Counted from the stretch's first letter, positions 52,366 to 61,472 are shown. The stretch: DNA of 64,000 nucleotides from Viridibacillus arenosi (GCF_001955655.1 NZ_MSPW01000011.1:91857-155856); one strand, 5' to 3'. Notes: generated by a model not told the origin, from the sequence alone. Translations and numbers: made by a program.

Positions 52366-52918
52366 TTAATTGTAAATCCTAGAGAGAATATTTATTTCAA
52401 ATGTCGTTGCATCAAGTTCTAATTCTATTTTACTGTCTTCGATTCCGAGTTCCTCACAACTTATAGATAATTTATTTTCTGACCAACCATTAAATTTAAT
52501 CAGATCCATTGCTATTGGAATGTCTAAGAGTGTTGTCTATCCTTAATTGTTTCTCCTATTAATTCAATATTGTAATAATCAGCAATATTGAAATCTCCAA
52601 AAGGTGTTACTGTTAAATCTTGATATATTGTTTGAGTTTCATCTATTGATTTAAATTCAGTTAATTCGCCACTTACACAATCAATTTGAAATAGATAATC
52701 AGAAGTAGCAACTAGAGTCTGATTATGTTTACTAGATAATGCAACAGCTCGTTGCGCTCCTCTAAATTGACCGCACCATTCATAATAATTCTCATCTTCA
52801 AATTTGATCCAAGTCCAATCTTGAGAATTCCACTGATTTGAAATATCATAAATTCTCTCTTTGAATTGTCCTGAATATGGTTGTTCTAAATTTCAGCTTT
52901 CGTTATCAAACCGTCCAT
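52366..52918 (-). pseudogene. Decayed gene of unknown function (frameshifts)
   Basis: On the minus strand an ATG at 52918 with GGAGG just before it opens MDGLITKAEI and then a stop. After a frame change a long open stretch follows (FKERIYDISNQWNSQDWTWI, YEWCGQFRGAQRAVALSSKH, SGELTEFKSIDETQTIYQDL) ending in a stop near 52530. A third frame carries a coherent tail (IKFNGWSENKLSISCEELGI to EINILSRIYN). All three pieces look like coding sequence, so this is one protein of about 180 residues broken in two places. No family recognised. Confidence 0.65.
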
Positions 52919-53127
52919 CCTCCAACAAAAACAATGCAATACCAATAATTTAAGAGTACTCATATTTTATATAAGATATAGGAATATTTCTAATAGATTT
53001 TTAAAAATCCCTTTATAAGTAGCATAAGCATAAAGTGTAAAAGCCAATTAAAAACTCCATTTTGAAAAAATAATCAAAAGGGAGTTAAACTGTTCTAACT
53101 AAGTATGCTGTTTGATAAAAAATTCAA

Positions 53128-53766
53128 TTATTTCTTCACTTTTGAAATAGTCATCCCGTCACCAATTGGAATAAGAATAGATTCTAATTGAGGATGATTA
53201 GCCACAATTTCATTAAATTTCTTCATTAATTCAGTATAGCGTTTAGGCTTCACTTCCTGGTCTACTACACTACCTTGAGCAAGTACATTATCAGCTACTA
53301 TTATAGCTTCTGAATCAGCAAGTTTAATACAATATTCTAAGTAATTTTCATAATTTTCTTTGTCAGCATCGATAAAGAAAAAGTCAAATCGTTTATTATC
53401 CTCAACTAGTTTTTCAAGACTCTGCAATGCTGGACCAGTTAGATAAGACACTTGATCTCCGAAGCCTGCTTTTGATAGATTGTTGTTTGCTAACTCTGCG
53501 TATTTCTCTTCTAATTCAAGAGAAGTTAATTTTCCTTCTTTTCCGAATCCACTTGCAAGGCAAATTCCACTATAACCTCCTAATGCACCTATCTCAAGAA
53601 CATTTTTAGCACCTGAAATGGATATAAGCATAGTTAAAAGTTTACCTGAAGAAGGAGATACCGATATGGAGGGCATTCCATTTTCTTTGATGGATGAAAT
53701 GACTTCCTCCAAATGAGTATAATGATTTTGAAACACTGAATCGATATAATTATTTATTTGTTTCAT
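53128..53766 (-). CDS. O-methyltransferase (CCoAOMT-like family)
   Basis: A 212-residue SAM-dependent O-methyltransferase of the caffeoyl-CoA/catechol type, common in Bacillus (YrrM-like). VLEIGALGGYSGICLA is motif I, LTSLELEEKYAELA motif II, and FFFIDADKENYENYLEY carries the metal-binding Asp with a later VADNVLAQGSV. I start at ATG 53766 with GGGAGG upstream, so it overlaps the end of the preceding gene by 17 bases (coupled translation). Substrate unknown, probably a catechol-like phenol or tRNA wobble base in some members. Confidence 0.9.
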   Translation of the reverse strand: MKQINNYIDSVFQNHYTHLEEVISSIKENGMPSISVSPSSGKLLTMLISISGAKNVLEIGALGGYSGICLASGFGKEGKLTSLELEEKYAELANNNLSKAGFGDQVSYLTGPALQSLEKLVEDNKRFDFFFIDADKENYENYLEYCIKLADSEAIIVADNVLAQGSVVDQEVKPKRYTELMKKFNEIVANHPQLESILIPIGDGMTISKVKK

Positions 53767-54139
53767 TAGTTTCAATTCCTCCCTCATCAATAGCTGATGA
53801 ATCTTTACTATCCAATTCCGAAATTTCTATTTCTTCAGTATCATTGGGAATATCCATGGCTTCATTCTCTTGTATTTCAAATAATTGAATAAATTCATTG
53901 ATTACCATATCAATTGCTTTTAATTCACCGACTAAAATTGGATGAATAGATTGAAACTCGGGTTTATCTAACTGCTGCTTAATAGTGGAACGCTTTAGAT
54001 TCATTCTTTCTAAAAAAGCAATGGCTCTACCTCTACGAAAAGTTTTTGGTCCACGTTCTCCAGAACCACCTCTTCCTTTATGACGCTCACTTCGATGATG
54101 TCCTTCTTTCTTAAAATCCTTAAATTTTCCATCTCTCAT
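53750..54139 (-). CDS. Hypothetical basic/acidic two-part protein, possible regulator
   Basis: A 129-residue protein with a very basic N-terminus (HHRSERHKGRGGSGERGPK), a helical central part (FRRGRAIAFLERMNLKRSTI and LVGELKAIDMVINEFIQLFE) and an acidic disordered tail. I do not recognise the family. The basic and helical central part and the operator pairs over its promoter make a DNA-binding autoregulator plausible but unproven. AGGAGG precedes the ATG. First gene of an operon with the O-methyltransferase. Confidence 0.6.
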   Translation of the reverse strand: MRDGKFKDFKKEGHHRSERHKGRGGSGERGPKTFRRGRAIAFLERMNLKRSTIKQQLDKPEFQSIHPILVGELKAIDMVINEFIQLFEIQENEAMDIPNDTEEIEISELDSKDSSAIDEGGIETNETNK

Positions 54140-54155
54140 TAAAATTCCTCCTTAT

Positions 54156-54219
54156 TTGTATACCATTGTATACAAATTGTTATATTAATGATTGTATACA
54201 TTTGTATACATATTGTCAA
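54156..54219 (-). promoter_or_regulatory. Promoter with two GTATAC operator pairs
   Basis: On the minus strand TTGACA (54214-54219), a 17-base spacer and TACAAT (54191-54196) form a consensus sigma-A promoter. Two GTATAC palindromes 10 bases apart (54194-54199, 54204-54209) cover the spacer and -10, and a second pair with identical spacing (54158-54163, 54168-54173) lies between the transcription start and the ATG. Strong candidate for repressor control. Confidence 0.75.
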
Positions 54220-54404
54220 TTTTTGATTCAAATGAATAGACTTCAATCGGTATACTGTTTTTTTATTTGTTTTAATTAAAAAGCTATAGGGGAATCGCTC
54301 CAAAAAATACAATTCCATCTATTTATAAGGAAAAATATGTTAAAGTTATACTTGAGGATTTTAACATAAAATTCGAATGATGAAGTAAAGTAGGGGGTAG
54401 GAAT

Positions 54405-54965
54405 ATGGATATTTCAAATTTACAATTTGAGACGCAAAGATTGATTTTACGTCCTTATAAAAAAGAGGATTATCTCAATTGGTATACACAGTTTGATAAT
54501 CGATTGCCTTCGCAATACAAATATGATGATGGTAAACCTTTAAATATGTCTACATCTACTGAGGAATGGTTTATCGACTGGATAAATGGATTTGATCAAT
54601 CAGCAAAGAAGGATGAAATGTATATCCTCGGGATTTTCCGCAAAGAAGATGGTGTGAATGTTGGGAAAGTGGAGCTAATAACGATACTGAGGATGGATTA
54701 TCAATGGGCGATGATGGGTTATTCTATTCATAATCAGTTTTGGAACAAGGGGTATGGAATAGAGAGTGTCAAGGCTGCAACTGAATTGTTTTTCTCTACT
54801 TTAGATTTCCATAGAATTGAATTACATATTAATATAGATAACAATCCTTCAAAAACACTGGCTGAAAGAGCAGGGTATCTCTTTGAATGTGAGAGAAAAG
54901 AGTTTTCTTATGAGGATGACAAATGGACGGACTTTTTAATCTATTATAAAAATCGTAGTTATTGA
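54405..54965 (+). CDS. GNAT-family N-acetyltransferase (RimJ/RimL type)
   Basis: A 186-residue acetyltransferase. FETQRLILRPYKKEDYLNWY is the RimJ/RimL-class N-terminus, MGYSIHNQFWNKGYGIESVK covers the CoA loop region and NPSKTLAERAGYLFECERKE the C-terminal helix. Typical substrates are protein N-termini or small amines; unknown here. TAGGGGGTAGG precedes the ATG. Bidirectional terminator follows. Confidence 0.9.
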   Translation: MDISNLQFETQRLILRPYKKEDYLNWYTQFDNRLPSQYKYDDGKPLNMSTSTEEWFIDWINGFDQSAKKDEMYILGIFRKEDGVNVGKVELITILRMDYQWAMMGYSIHNQFWNKGYGIESVKAATELFFSTLDFHRIELHINIDNNPSKTLAERAGYLFECERKEFSYEDDKWTDFLIYYKNRSY

Positions 54966-54992
54966 AAAATCAATGCACTTAACAAAGTGAAC

Positions 54993-55029
54993 AAAAAAAC
55001 AACGGCAGATATATTAGCCGTTGTTTTTT
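54993..55029. terminator. Bidirectional terminator between GNAT and EamA genes
   Basis: 8-bp stem ACAACGGC / GCCGTTGT with A run before and T run after, between convergent genes. Confidence 0.9.
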
Positions 55030-55032
55030 CGT

Positions 55033-55914
55033 TTAATTTGTCTTTCTTTGCTGGACTAGAAATATAGCTAAACCAATTAAAATAACGACAATACCTACAG
55101 CTTGCTCTAGGGAAATGACTTCTCCCAAAATGAAGTAAGCAAGAATACAAGTGCCAATCGTTTCTCCTAAAATACTCATTGAGATAACTGAAGTGCTGAT
55201 CCATTTAATTAGCCAATTGAAAATTGTCTGCCCTAAAATAGTTGCCACAAATGCTAGACCTAATAAAGCCCACCATGTAGTTGAAGAGTAGTTAGTAAAT
55301 GATTCATTCAGGCAAAGTGCATAGATGGCTAAAAAGATTGCGCTACTCCCATAACCTATAACTGAATATGGAATAAGAGATAACTCCTTCCGAACAGATT
55401 GTCCAATAAAGAAATAGCCAGTAATAATACCTGCTGCGATAAAGGCTAAAATATCTCCGTATAGTGCGTCGCCGCTTATTTGTAAGTCCTGCCAACCAAT
55501 AATAAGGCTACCTAAAATCGCCACAAAGCAGCCAATAATTGCCCCTTTAGAAAAGCGTTCTTTAAATAGAAAATAACCCCCAACCATAGAAAATAGAGGT
55601 TGTAACGTTACGATTACTGTCGAACTAGCAACAGATGTGTATTCTAAAGATTCAAACCACAATACATAATGAAAGGCTAAAAATAATCCGGAAAGTATCC
55701 CTAAGCCCCATTGTTTTATAGTTAATCCAACAAGTTCTTGTCGATATCTCTTTTTCCCGATTAAAAAAGGTAACAATATGAGCATCGCAAAAAATAAGCG
55801 ATAAAATGCAGTAATGGCTGGTGGGGCATCTGCAATTTTTACAAAAATAGCAGAAGTTGATAACGCAAATACAGCAAAGAAGAGCGCTAGGTATGAAAAA
55901 AGTGAGGATCGCAT
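55033..55914 (-). CDS. EamA/DMT-family transporter
   Basis: A 293-residue ten-helix drug/metabolite transporter with two EamA repeats; TAFYRLFFAMLILLPFLIG in repeat one and FLAFHYVLWFESLEYTS, VASSTVIVTLQPLFSMVGGY are typical, and SMSILGETIGTCILAYFILG marks repeat two. Substrate unknown (amino acid or metabolite efflux by family). The ATG is at 55914. Monocistronic. Confidence 0.9.
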   Translation of the reverse strand: MRSSLFSYLALFFAVFALSTSAIFVKIADAPPAITAFYRLFFAMLILLPFLIGKKRYRQELVGLTIKQWGLGILSGLFLAFHYVLWFESLEYTSVASSTVIVTLQPLFSMVGGYFLFKERFSKGAIIGCFVAILGSLIIGWQDLQISGDALYGDILAFIAAGIITGYFFIGQSVRKELSLIPYSVIGYGSSAIFLAIYALCLNESFTNYSSTTWWALLGLAFVATILGQTIFNWLIKWISTSVISMSILGETIGTCILAYFILGEVISLEQAVGIVVILIGLAIFLVQQRKTN

Positions 55915-56147
55915 GATGTGTACTCCTGTCTAGTTGTTTAAAATCTTGAACAAAGCCTAGTATATTGTACATCATATTAGAGAGAATATTATACTTATAA
56001 AGCAACTTTTTTTGGTATTTTATAATATAAGTTCAAAAGAAGGGAAAGCACAGTGATTCCATGGTTGAGCATTCTAGAATTACTCACAAATACTATACAT
56101 AAAACAACTTCAGGATAGTTTTGAATTAAAGAATAATTAAGCAAAAA

Positions 56148-56183
56148 AAGGTGACCCATGATATTCATACACTGGGACACCTT
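56148..56183 (-). terminator. Terminator of the membrane-anchored protein gene
   Basis: AAGGTG-CCCA / TGGG-CACCTT stem (one mismatch) with a 14-base loop, exiting on the minus strand into TTTTTTT; directly after the minus-strand stop. Confidence 0.85.
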
Positions 56184-56186
56184 ATT

Positions 56187-56849
56187 TTAGTTGATCTTTA
56201 CATGTTTATTATTATAAACAAAAACCTCTATTCTTTTGAGTTCATCCTTATAAAATGAATTTGTTAATGACTTCTTGATTTCTAATTGGATTTCTTTTCC
56301 TCGATTGATATTGAATAAAGTGGTTTTTTGTATAGATGTATTTATTTCTACAAGTAGCTTCTTATCTTTATCTCTTATACGTATACTTTCAATTTCTGTA
56401 AATTTTTTAGCTTTAAGGTCTTCTTGAAATTTCGTAGTTAGTTCATCATTTCTTTCTAATGCTAATTCCTCTGCATCTGGGTAATCTATGACTTGCTTAT
56501 AAACATCGATTGAATAATTTTTAAAAAGTGTTTGTTGTGATGATTCATGAATGATCTTTTTAATACTATTTTCAATTTTGTTAATATATTGTTGGTTACT
56601 ATTTACTTGTATATTAATTTCTTTTACTTGAGAATCAAAACCGAGTGTAACTATTTTAAAATTTTGTTCCATTAGTTTGGGGTGTATTTTTTTCATTAAA
56701 ACTTGAAAATTATCATTTAATACTTTTTCCGAATGTGTTCCAGGTTCCATTGCAAATGCGATTTTAGTATTTCGATATGCATCGTGTAACCAAATCCCAC
56801 TAAAGAGTAAACAAAAGATAAAACCAACTGAGGCTATATTTTTTTTCAA
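56187..56849 (-). CDS. Membrane-anchored extracytoplasmic protein
   Basis: A 220-residue protein with an N-terminal hydrophobic segment (IASVGFIFCLLFSGIWL) that is either an anchor or a signal, then a soluble domain with two similar halves, each about 85 residues, of helix and strand ending in Lys-rich segments (QVNSNQQYINKIENSIKKII and NTSIQKTTLFNINRGKEIQL). This two-repeat layout resembles the DUF4030 type of Bacillus proteins, low confidence. I start at TTG 56849, nine bases after GGGAG; the frame is open to 56870 but overlaps that site. Confidence 0.6.
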   Translation of the reverse strand: MKKNIASVGFIFCLLFSGIWLHDAYRNTKIAFAMEPGTHSEKVLNDNFQVLMKKIHPKLMEQNFKIVTLGFDSQVKEINIQVNSNQQYINKIENSIKKIIHESSQQTLFKNYSIDVYKQVIDYPDAEELALERNDELTTKFQEDLKAKKFTEIESIRIRDKDKKLLVEINTSIQKTTLFNINRGKEIQLEIKKSLTNSFYKDELKRIEVFVYNNKHVKIN

Positions 56850-57243
56850 ATTGAATATCTCCCTCCACAAATTTTAAATGTCTATAATTCGCTGACAGTG
56901 CCAAAAATTTTAAAATCCAATATAGTATGTTCTATTCAGAAAAAATAATAAAAACAAAATAAAAACAAAATTTCACAGTGTTAAGAAAAGAAATTCATAG
57001 TTACAGGATATGTCTTTTTATCGGTTATCAAAATACAACTTTAGGTGATAGGACTTAATATGGCTAATTTTACATAAAATTTAGTTGGATCAATTTAACT
57101 ATTATAATCAAATTAATGGGGATTTTAACCTGTTTTATTATAAAAAGTACTAAAAAATGGTTATATTATGATAGAATTTGTGAATGTGGATATTTATTGA
57201 AAAGAAATATCTGTTTAAAAAAAGGAAGGAAGTGTAGGCTTTG
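56850..57243. other. Intergenic region between divergent genes
   Basis: About 395 AT-rich bases between a minus-strand and a plus-strand gene for exported proteins; must hold both promoters. I see no clear consensus box pair, repeats or hairpins. Confidence 0.45.
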
Positions 57244-57870
57244 ATGAAAAAAAGCGGAAAGAAACTTAAAAAAGGTATGGTCATGTCAATGGTCGTAGCA
57301 AGTACACTATTATTAAGTACATTGGGAGGAGTAGAAGCTCAAGCTGCAACAAATAAAACACAGCAAATAACTAAATCTGCAGCCGTTACACAAGTGTCTG
57401 CGACGGTCTCGAAAAAAGGAGTATTAACTTACCCTAAGAAATTCAGTATGAAAAAGGTAACAAGTGAATTAAAACCAGAAGCGGCTAAACTTATAAAAAT
57501 CTATGGTAACTCCCTTAATACAGGAAAAACTACCTCTTTCAATTCTTATGTAAACAAACATGTAGCTGAGCACGGAAAAAACGACTATTTACTTGGTCAC
57601 AAATATACTAAGGACAATTATAGTAGAAAAATAAAAGGCATGCGAAAAGTCAATTCCAAGAAAATATTATCTACTTATTCTAAGGCTCTAAACAAAGTCT
57701 CAACTTCCAAGGTAAAAGTTTATGATACATATAAAGGAAAGGGATTTGCTACATTTACTTATGAATATCGACCAAAAGAATTTGATGCTTTTGGAACTAT
57801 CGCTATAAAATTTAGTTTTACTCAACTGAAAAATGGTAAATATGTGTTGGAATATCTTTATTATCTTTAA
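57244..57870 (+). CDS. Secreted basic protein of unknown function
   Basis: A 208-residue protein with a Sec signal peptide: KKSGKKLKKG, hydrophobic MVVASTLLLSTLGG and a cleavage site after VEAQA (about residue 34). The mature part is Lys-, Tyr- and Ser-rich with a helical middle (NKHVAEHGKNDYLLGHKYTK) and a strand-rich end (KGFATFTYEYRPKEF, IAIKFSFTQLKNGKYVLEYL). No cysteine, no anchor. AAAGGAAGGAAG precedes the ATG; TTG one codon earlier is possible. No family recognised. Confidence 0.65.
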   Translation: MKKSGKKLKKGMVMSMVVASTLLLSTLGGVEAQAATNKTQQITKSAAVTQVSATVSKKGVLTYPKKFSMKKVTSELKPEAAKLIKIYGNSLNTGKTTSFNSYVNKHVAEHGKNDYLLGHKYTKDNYSRKIKGMRKVNSKKILSTYSKALNKVSTSKVKVYDTYKGKGFATFTYEYRPKEFDAFGTIAIKFSFTQLKNGKYVLEYLYYL

Positions 57871-58055
57871 TAAGACACTGGAATAATCTAAGACGGTAAT
57901 CTATTAAAGTGTGGGGAGCCTGGATGTGCATAGTTGTATTTGAAAAAGTGTATTAATAAAAGCATTCATAATGAATTGCCTTTTTTCTAGCGCTATTCAT
58001 ATCGATGTTCTAAACCAATAAACTTATAAATGAATTAAAACCCGCTATATGCAAA

Positions 58056-58098
58056 ATAAAAGCAGAACTAAAAGATAATCTTTAGTTCTGCTTTTATA
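58056..58098. terminator. Bidirectional terminator
   Basis: Near-perfect arms ATAAAAGCAGAACTAAA / TTTAGTTCTGCTTTTAT with a short loop, between convergent genes. Confidence 0.88.
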
Positions 58099-58142
58099 GT
58101 TTATGGAACACGTGGACGTCCTTGAAGATAAATGCGCAAAAT

Positions 58143-58673
58143 CTAAATAAATAATCCCATTACCAATGTATTATAGTAAACGCCATTAATGAAATTGTCT
58201 TTTTTTAGGAGTCCTTCTTTTTCAAAACCGAGCTTTTCGTATAATTCAATGGCGAAAGTATTATCTTCTCTCGTAACAAGACTAATTTTTTTAGTTACCC
58301 CATTTGAAGTTGCCCAATTAATCAGTTCTTCCATCAATATTCTACCTAATCCTTGTCCAACCAACTGTTCGCTCACAACAATGCCTAATGTTCCAACATG
58401 TTTCGTTCTATCTTTTTGGCTAGAATTAATAGATGCTATGCCTATAATTACATCCTCTAAAGTTGCTATTAAAATTATAGAGTTTTGTTCCAGTGATGTA
58501 GAATCTATAAACTTTTTATACTCCTCCACATCCCTATTAAATTCATTTTTTCCGAATGAAAGAAAATCTGTTTCTCCACCTACGACATTGTAGAAATTAA
58601 TCATTTGCTGAGCATCATTTCTAGTAGCTTCTTTTATCGTTACTTCATTGCCATTTTTTAAACGAACTTTCAT
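58143..58673 (-). CDS. GNAT-family N-acetyltransferase
   Basis: A 176-residue GNAT. VTIKEATRNDAQQMINFYN opens the domain, LGIVVSEQLVGQGLGRILME (about 103-122) is the CoA loop and helix, and NTFAIELYEKLGFEKEGL closes it, as in PhnO/PhiNAT-like (YokL-type) acetyltransferases. ATG 58673 is used; a TTG four codons earlier lacks a better site. Substrate unknown. Confidence 0.88.
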   Translation of the reverse strand: MKVRLKNGNEVTIKEATRNDAQQMINFYNVVGGETDFLSFGKNEFNRDVEEYKKFIDSTSLEQNSIILIATLEDVIIGIASINSSQKDRTKHVGTLGIVVSEQLVGQGLGRILMEELINWATSNGVTKKISLVTREDNTFAIELYEKLGFEKEGLLKKDNFINGVYYNTLVMGLFI

Positions 58674-59202
58674 GATAACTATCAACTTCTTTCTATTTAG
58701 AGTGAAATCAAAAGATTGGTTCTGTATTATTTAAATTCAATAAGACTACTTATTGGAAATTCCGATAATTTTCTTCTTAGTCAATAACAGATTATCAAAT
58801 CTTTTAAAATCGTTCAACTTTAGGTTTTTGTTTCATCATTTAGAAATATTAAGTTGAACCGTAGGAGTGTCTTTTCATTAATTTATACTAGTTTGACGAT
58901 GGATATGAGAGATTAAAATAATTATCCTCACTTATACTTTCTCCGTATATATTCCTATAATTCAAATGATCGAACCCTTAAAACATAAAAATATTGGTTC
59001 TTCTTCAGTTCATATTCAGTTCATGAACATAATGTATTATCCGTTTATGAACATTTAGAGAAAGAAATCTGCAGGAGAACTTCTTATTGTGGGATGGAGT
59101 AACATGCAAAATCATCCCTAATTAGGAAGGTATTCTACTACTTAAGTTCTTCAGAAAAATGAAAAATGAAAATTATGGTAATTCGAAGAAGGAGGAATTA
59201 CA
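58674..59202. promoter_or_regulatory. Intergenic region with repeats upstream of the DrrA-like gene
   Basis: About 530 bases, no gene. TTCAGTTCAT occurs twice, at 59005-59014 and 59016-59025, an 11-base period, and the second runs into the palindrome GTTCATGAAC (59020-59029). A further TTATGAACAT starts at 59046. TATTAT at 59036-59041 may be the -10 box, putting the repeats over the -35 region. Likely binding site for a regulator of the ABC genes. Confidence 0.5.
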
Positions 59203-60231
59203 ATGAGTATTCAAAATAGAAAGGAAGCAACGGCCAATAGTGAATGGGCTATTGAAGCACGAGGACTAGTCAAAAATTTTGGTGACAATCGTGCAGTTGA
59301 TGGTGTAAATCTGAACGTCCGTGCCGGTACTATCTACGGTGTACTTGGACCAAATGGGGCAGGGAAGACTACCACTATCAGAGTGTTGGCGACTCTTTTG
59401 AAAGCTGACGAAGGTTCGACACGCATTTTCGGGTACGATGTAGCGAAAGATCCACATATCGTACGTCAATTGATAGGGGTAACTGGTCAGTATGCTTCAG
59501 TAGATGAATCACTCAGCGCTACGGAGAATCTAATTATATTCTCAAGATTACTAGGGCTGAGTCGTGCAGAGTCTCGTAATAAGGCGGCGGAATTGTTAGA
59601 GGAATTTGGTTTAACTGAAGCTGCGAAGCGTCCGTTGAAAAACTTCTCTGGCGGTATGCGTCGTAGACTGGATTTAGCGGCAAGTCTAATTGCTCAACCA
59701 CCACTGATTTTCTTGGATGAACCGACTACAGGGTTAGATCCCCGAACACGAAATCAAATGTGGGATACTATTCGTCGATTAGTAAAAACAGGTTCAACCG
59801 TACTGTTAACAACGCAGTATTTGCAAGAAGCAGATGAATTAGCAGATCGTATTGCTGTTATTGATCATGGCCGAGTTGTAGCAGAGGGAACAGTTAATGA
59901 ACTAAAAGCTTCAGTTGGAACCTCATCATTACATTTAAGCATTCAAAATCCGCGGGATATAATGGACGCTCGTCAAACCATTGAACAAGTGCTTAAAGTT
60001 CAGACATCAATTTCTTCGGAAGTCGGGAAGATAACGGCCCCAATGGCCGATGCTGACAAAGTCACAGATCTACTGATTGCTCTTCGTCAAGAAGGAATCA
60101 GAATAGATGAGATGAGTGTACAGAAACCAACACTAGACGAGGTCTTTTTGACCATTACGGGTCATGGTGCTGAGGAGGCTGCTTCTAAGTCATCCAATGA
60201 ATCTGATAAAGTGGAGGAGGGTAGAGTATGA
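59203..60231 (+). CDS. DrrA-type ABC transporter ATP-binding protein
   Basis: A 342-residue daunorubicin-resistance-class ATPase. Walker A GPNGAGKTT (about 47-55), Q loop GVTGQYASVDESLSATENL, signature FSGGMRRR, Walker B LIFLDEPTTGLD and H loop TTQYLQEADELAD, plus the long C-terminal extension of the DrrA class. GGAGG precedes the ATG. Its permease partner directly downstream is broken, so the transporter is probably inactive unless it uses another permease. GC content and codon choice look slightly higher-GC than the surroundings. Confidence 0.9.
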   Translation: MSIQNRKEATANSEWAIEARGLVKNFGDNRAVDGVNLNVRAGTIYGVLGPNGAGKTTTIRVLATLLKADEGSTRIFGYDVAKDPHIVRQLIGVTGQYASVDESLSATENLIIFSRLLGLSRAESRNKAAELLEEFGLTEAAKRPLKNFSGGMRRRLDLAASLIAQPPLIFLDEPTTGLDPRTRNQMWDTIRRLVKTGSTVLLTTQYLQEADELADRIAVIDHGRVVAEGTVNELKASVGTSSLHLSIQNPRDIMDARQTIEQVLKVQTSISSEVGKITAPMADADKVTDLLIALRQEGIRIDEMSVQKPTLDEVFLTITGHGAEEAASKSSNESDKVEEGRV

Positions 60232-61013
60232 GAGGTTCTTCTTAAAGCAGGTTGCTGGACGGCAACTACGAAAAAAAACTAGCTTTAAACAATCGGTAAG
60301 TAATTCGTTAACAATGGCTTATCGTGGTGTATTGAAGATTCGACGGACGCCAGAGCAGTTGTTTGACGTCACGCTCCAACCGATCATTTTCACCCTGATG
60401 TTCACTTACATTTTCGGTGGAGCTATCTCGGGGAACGTGTAAACTACTTGCCTGTCATCATTCCCGGTATTTTAGTACAGACCGTAATTACGACTTCAAT
60501 CGTCACAGGTGTGCAACTACGTGAAGATATGGATAAGGGCGTTTTTGATAGATTCAAGTCACTGCCTATCGCGCGGATTGCACCATTGGCGGGAGCATTG
60601 TTGGCTGACACTATCCGCTATACAATTGAACGGTACTCACTTTTACTATGGGTTATATAATGGGGTATCGACCAGAAGGAGGGCTAAGTCACGTTGTTTT
60701 AGCTGCGCTTTTAGTCATTGTATGTGCCTGGGCAATTAGCTGGATCTTTGCCTTCTTTGGTGTTATTGCACGTACTGCTTCAAGTGTACAGGGTATCTCT
60801 ATGATCGTGCTGTTTCCTCTAACGTTTCTTTCAAATGCTTTTGTGCCCGCTGATACTTTACCAAACTGGCTACAATGGTTTGTGAAAATTAACCCGATCT
60901 CGCATCTCGTTACCGCTGTTCGAGACCTTACAAACGCTGGCACAGTAGGTTGGGACCTAATTGCTTCCCTAATAGGAACAACTGATAAAACTCGTACTCA
61001 TTATCTACGGTAA
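60228..61013 (+). pseudogene. DrrB-type ABC-2 permease, multiply frameshifted
   Basis: One permease of about 260 residues is spread over three frames. ATG 60228 gives only five codons before a stop. The true N-terminal part continues in another frame (FFLKQVAGRQLRKKT to FTYIFGGAISGNV). At about 60440 the frame shifts (NYLPVIIPGILVQTVITTSI to LLADTIRYTI). At about 60627 it shifts again (TVLTFTMGYIMGYRPEGG to DLTNAGTVGWDLIASLIG). The expected C-terminal helix after that is replaced by unrelated residues. At least three lesions make it non-functional. Confidence 0.88.
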
Positions 61014-61032
61014 AAAGTTTCATATAGAATAT

Positions 61033-61075
61033 AAAAAAAGTGTGTTTTGAGTAATTTTTTCAAAACACACTTTTA
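61033..61075. terminator. Bidirectional terminator
   Basis: Stem AAAAGTGTGTTTTGA / TTCAAAACACACTTTT with A-rich and T-rich flanks, between the broken permease and the convergent lipoprotein. Confidence 0.88.
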
Positions 61076-61088
61076 TTTTGTTGTTTTA

Positions 61089-61472
61089 TCAGCCTTCTGA
61101 AGACGCTAAATAACGCTTTACTTCGTTCTCAAACTTTACAATTAATATGTTATCGTGATCTTTTACAGAATAAATTTCGGCACCAATTGGTAATTTATTT
61201 GCTGCACCATTCTTGAATTCTTCCGGTTTAGATGCTTTAAACTCAATCTCCCCAACATGCTCTTTCTCTACTAATTTCAATTCGTCTACCCAATCAATTC
61301 CTGTTTGATAAATAGAATCTCCCCGTTGAAAAATATCAGCATTTGAATCTAACTCTAGTATTTCAGCTGCATCAGGTTTTTCGCTAGTATGTTCTTCAAT
61401 ATCTTGATCCGAACAACCAACTAACCATAAAAGGGATAAAGCAATTAAAAGTAATACTCGATTTAATTTCAT
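61089..61472 (-). CDS. Putative lipoprotein
   Basis: A 127-residue protein with lipoprotein signal KLNRVLLLIALSLLWLVGCS (modified Cys at residue 20). The mature part starts with an acidic disordered stretch (EEHTSEKPDAAEILELD) and then a small strand-rich domain (GEIEFKASKPEEF, KLPIGAEIYSV, NILIVKFENEVKRY), a pattern of many small Bacillus lipoproteins. Function unknown. ATG is preceded by AAAGGAGC. Confidence 0.7.
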   Translation of the reverse strand: MKLNRVLLLIALSLLWLVGCSDQDIEEHTSEKPDAAEILELDSNADIFQRGDSIYQTGIDWVDELKLVEKEHVGEIEFKASKPEEFKNGAANKLPIGAEIYSVKDHDNILIVKFENEVKRYLASSEG

